Shown: piece by piece, positions 21,794 to 22,115 of the stretch | Numbering within the stretch: position 1 is the stretch's first letter | Layout: the number at the start of each line of letters is the position of its first letter | DNA from: M55B129 sp964506505 | GTDB lineage: Bacteria; Bacillota; Dethiobacteria; DTU022 | Direction: 5' to 3' | NCBI GenBank assembly: GCA_964506505.1 | Contig: CAZDKY010000010.1 | Span: 1 to 22,115, forward strand | Length of the DNA: 22,115 nucleotides | The notes under the pieces: generated by a model | The model's database searches: none | Seen by the model: only the letters and a program-made list of their open reading frames with translations | Told to the model about the DNA's origin: nothing | Program-made: the position numbers and the translations under genes

Positions 21794-22115
21794 TTACAGG
21801 GGAGGCAATCCGCGGCGAATCGAAGCAGCACGACGAACAGCCAGTTTGGCTGCGATCACCGGTCGCAATTCAGTAAGCAAGATCCCGGCCAGGATAAGTG
21901 CGGCACCGAAAAGTTTGCGGGGGGTAAAAATTTCATCCCAGAAAAAATATGAAAAGAGCCCGGCAAACACCGCTTCGGTGGAAAGAATGAGCACCGCGTG
22001 GGTCGGCGGTGTATATCGCTGGGCTATTGTTTGGGTAACAAAAGAACCAATGGTACAAAAAATAACGGCATATAAGATCGCTCCCCATATTGACAGGGAG
22101 TGACTGAGCAATGCA
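21794..22115 (-). CDS. EamA/DMT family transporter, C-terminal half (5' end outside window)
   Basis: The frame is open to the window edge, so at least 107 residues are visible; a TTG at 22111 is internal. Four hydrophobic segments are seen: SIWGAILYAVIFCTIGSFVT, then AVLILSTEAVFAGLFSYFFW, then LFGAALILAGILL, with short loops TIAQRYTPPTHA and DEIFTPRK. The order 'STEAVFAGLFSYFFWDE...GAALILAGILL' is typical of the second EamA repeat of ten-helix drug/metabolite exporters. The basic C-terminal tail (KLAVRRAASIRR) is likely cytoplasmic. Substrate unknown. It is 131 nt upstream of the MFS gene on the same strand. Confidence 0.85.
   Translation of the reverse strand, partial: ALLSHSLSIWGAILYAVIFCTIGSFVTQTIAQRYTPPTHAVLILSTEAVFAGLFSYFFWDEIFTPRKLFGAALILAGILLTELRPVIAAKLAVRRAASIRRGLPPL

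Noticed and set aside
1..22115. CRISPR arrays, insertion sequences, tRNA or rRNA genes
   Set aside because: No regularly spaced repeats, transposase-like proteins or recognisable RNA genes were seen; the inverted repeats are single copies in the window.

Overview
The window is about 22 kb of roughly balanced base composition. Almost everything is on the minus strand, and most genes start behind strong AGGAGG-type ribosome binding sites. Ferredoxin-dependent 2-oxoacid oxidation, corrinoid-type MttB methyltransferases, a molybdenum hydroxylase and a lipoprotein-anchored peptide-type ABC importer together suggest an anaerobic Clostridia-like Bacillota. This placement is inferred from gene content and translation signals only; no rRNA or tRNA is present.

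Left part (1-5600). The 3' end of an iron-dependent alcohol dehydrogenase is the only plus-strand gene and ends in a clear terminator. Convergent to it, on the minus strand in transcription order, lie a CBS-domain-pair protein, a decayed ccdA remnant, the two subunits of a 2-oxoacid:ferredoxin oxidoreductase (gamma-alpha fusion and beta), an enoyl-CoA hydratase family protein, and a 42-residue zinc-ribbon protein with a TTG start.

Central and right part (5700-20256). This reads as one large catabolic cluster on the minus strand. In transcription order it holds an MttB-family methyltransferase (MttB2), a family 5 substrate-binding lipoprotein, a DppC-like permease, a fused DppD-DppF double ATPase, a DppB-like permease, a MmgE/PrpD family protein, a three-subunit molybdenum hydroxylase (large, FAD, [2Fe-2S]), a second MttB-family protein (MttB1) whose start overlaps the stop of the [2Fe-2S] subunit gene, and a cyclodeaminase/cyclohydrolase-like C1-folate protein. 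Upstream of the cluster are an MFS transporter and the 3' end of an EamA/DMT exporter gene.

Working model (inference). A methylated, probably nitrogen-containing small molecule is imported by the ABC system, demethylated by MttB-type enzymes, hydroxylated by the molybdenum enzyme and further processed by the MmgE/PrpD protein. The methyl group enters the folate C1 pool. KorAB and the crotonase could handle downstream acid or acyl-CoA intermediates, but they may be an independent unit. No cognate corrinoid protein, corrinoid reactivase, methyl-corrinoid:folate methyltransferase or transcription factor is encoded in the window, so those must lie elsewhere. Notable details are a likely AUU start codon for MttB2, the ccdA remnant, paired four-cysteine motifs in the fused ATPase, and a 16-bp perfect inverted repeat between the binding-protein and permease genes.
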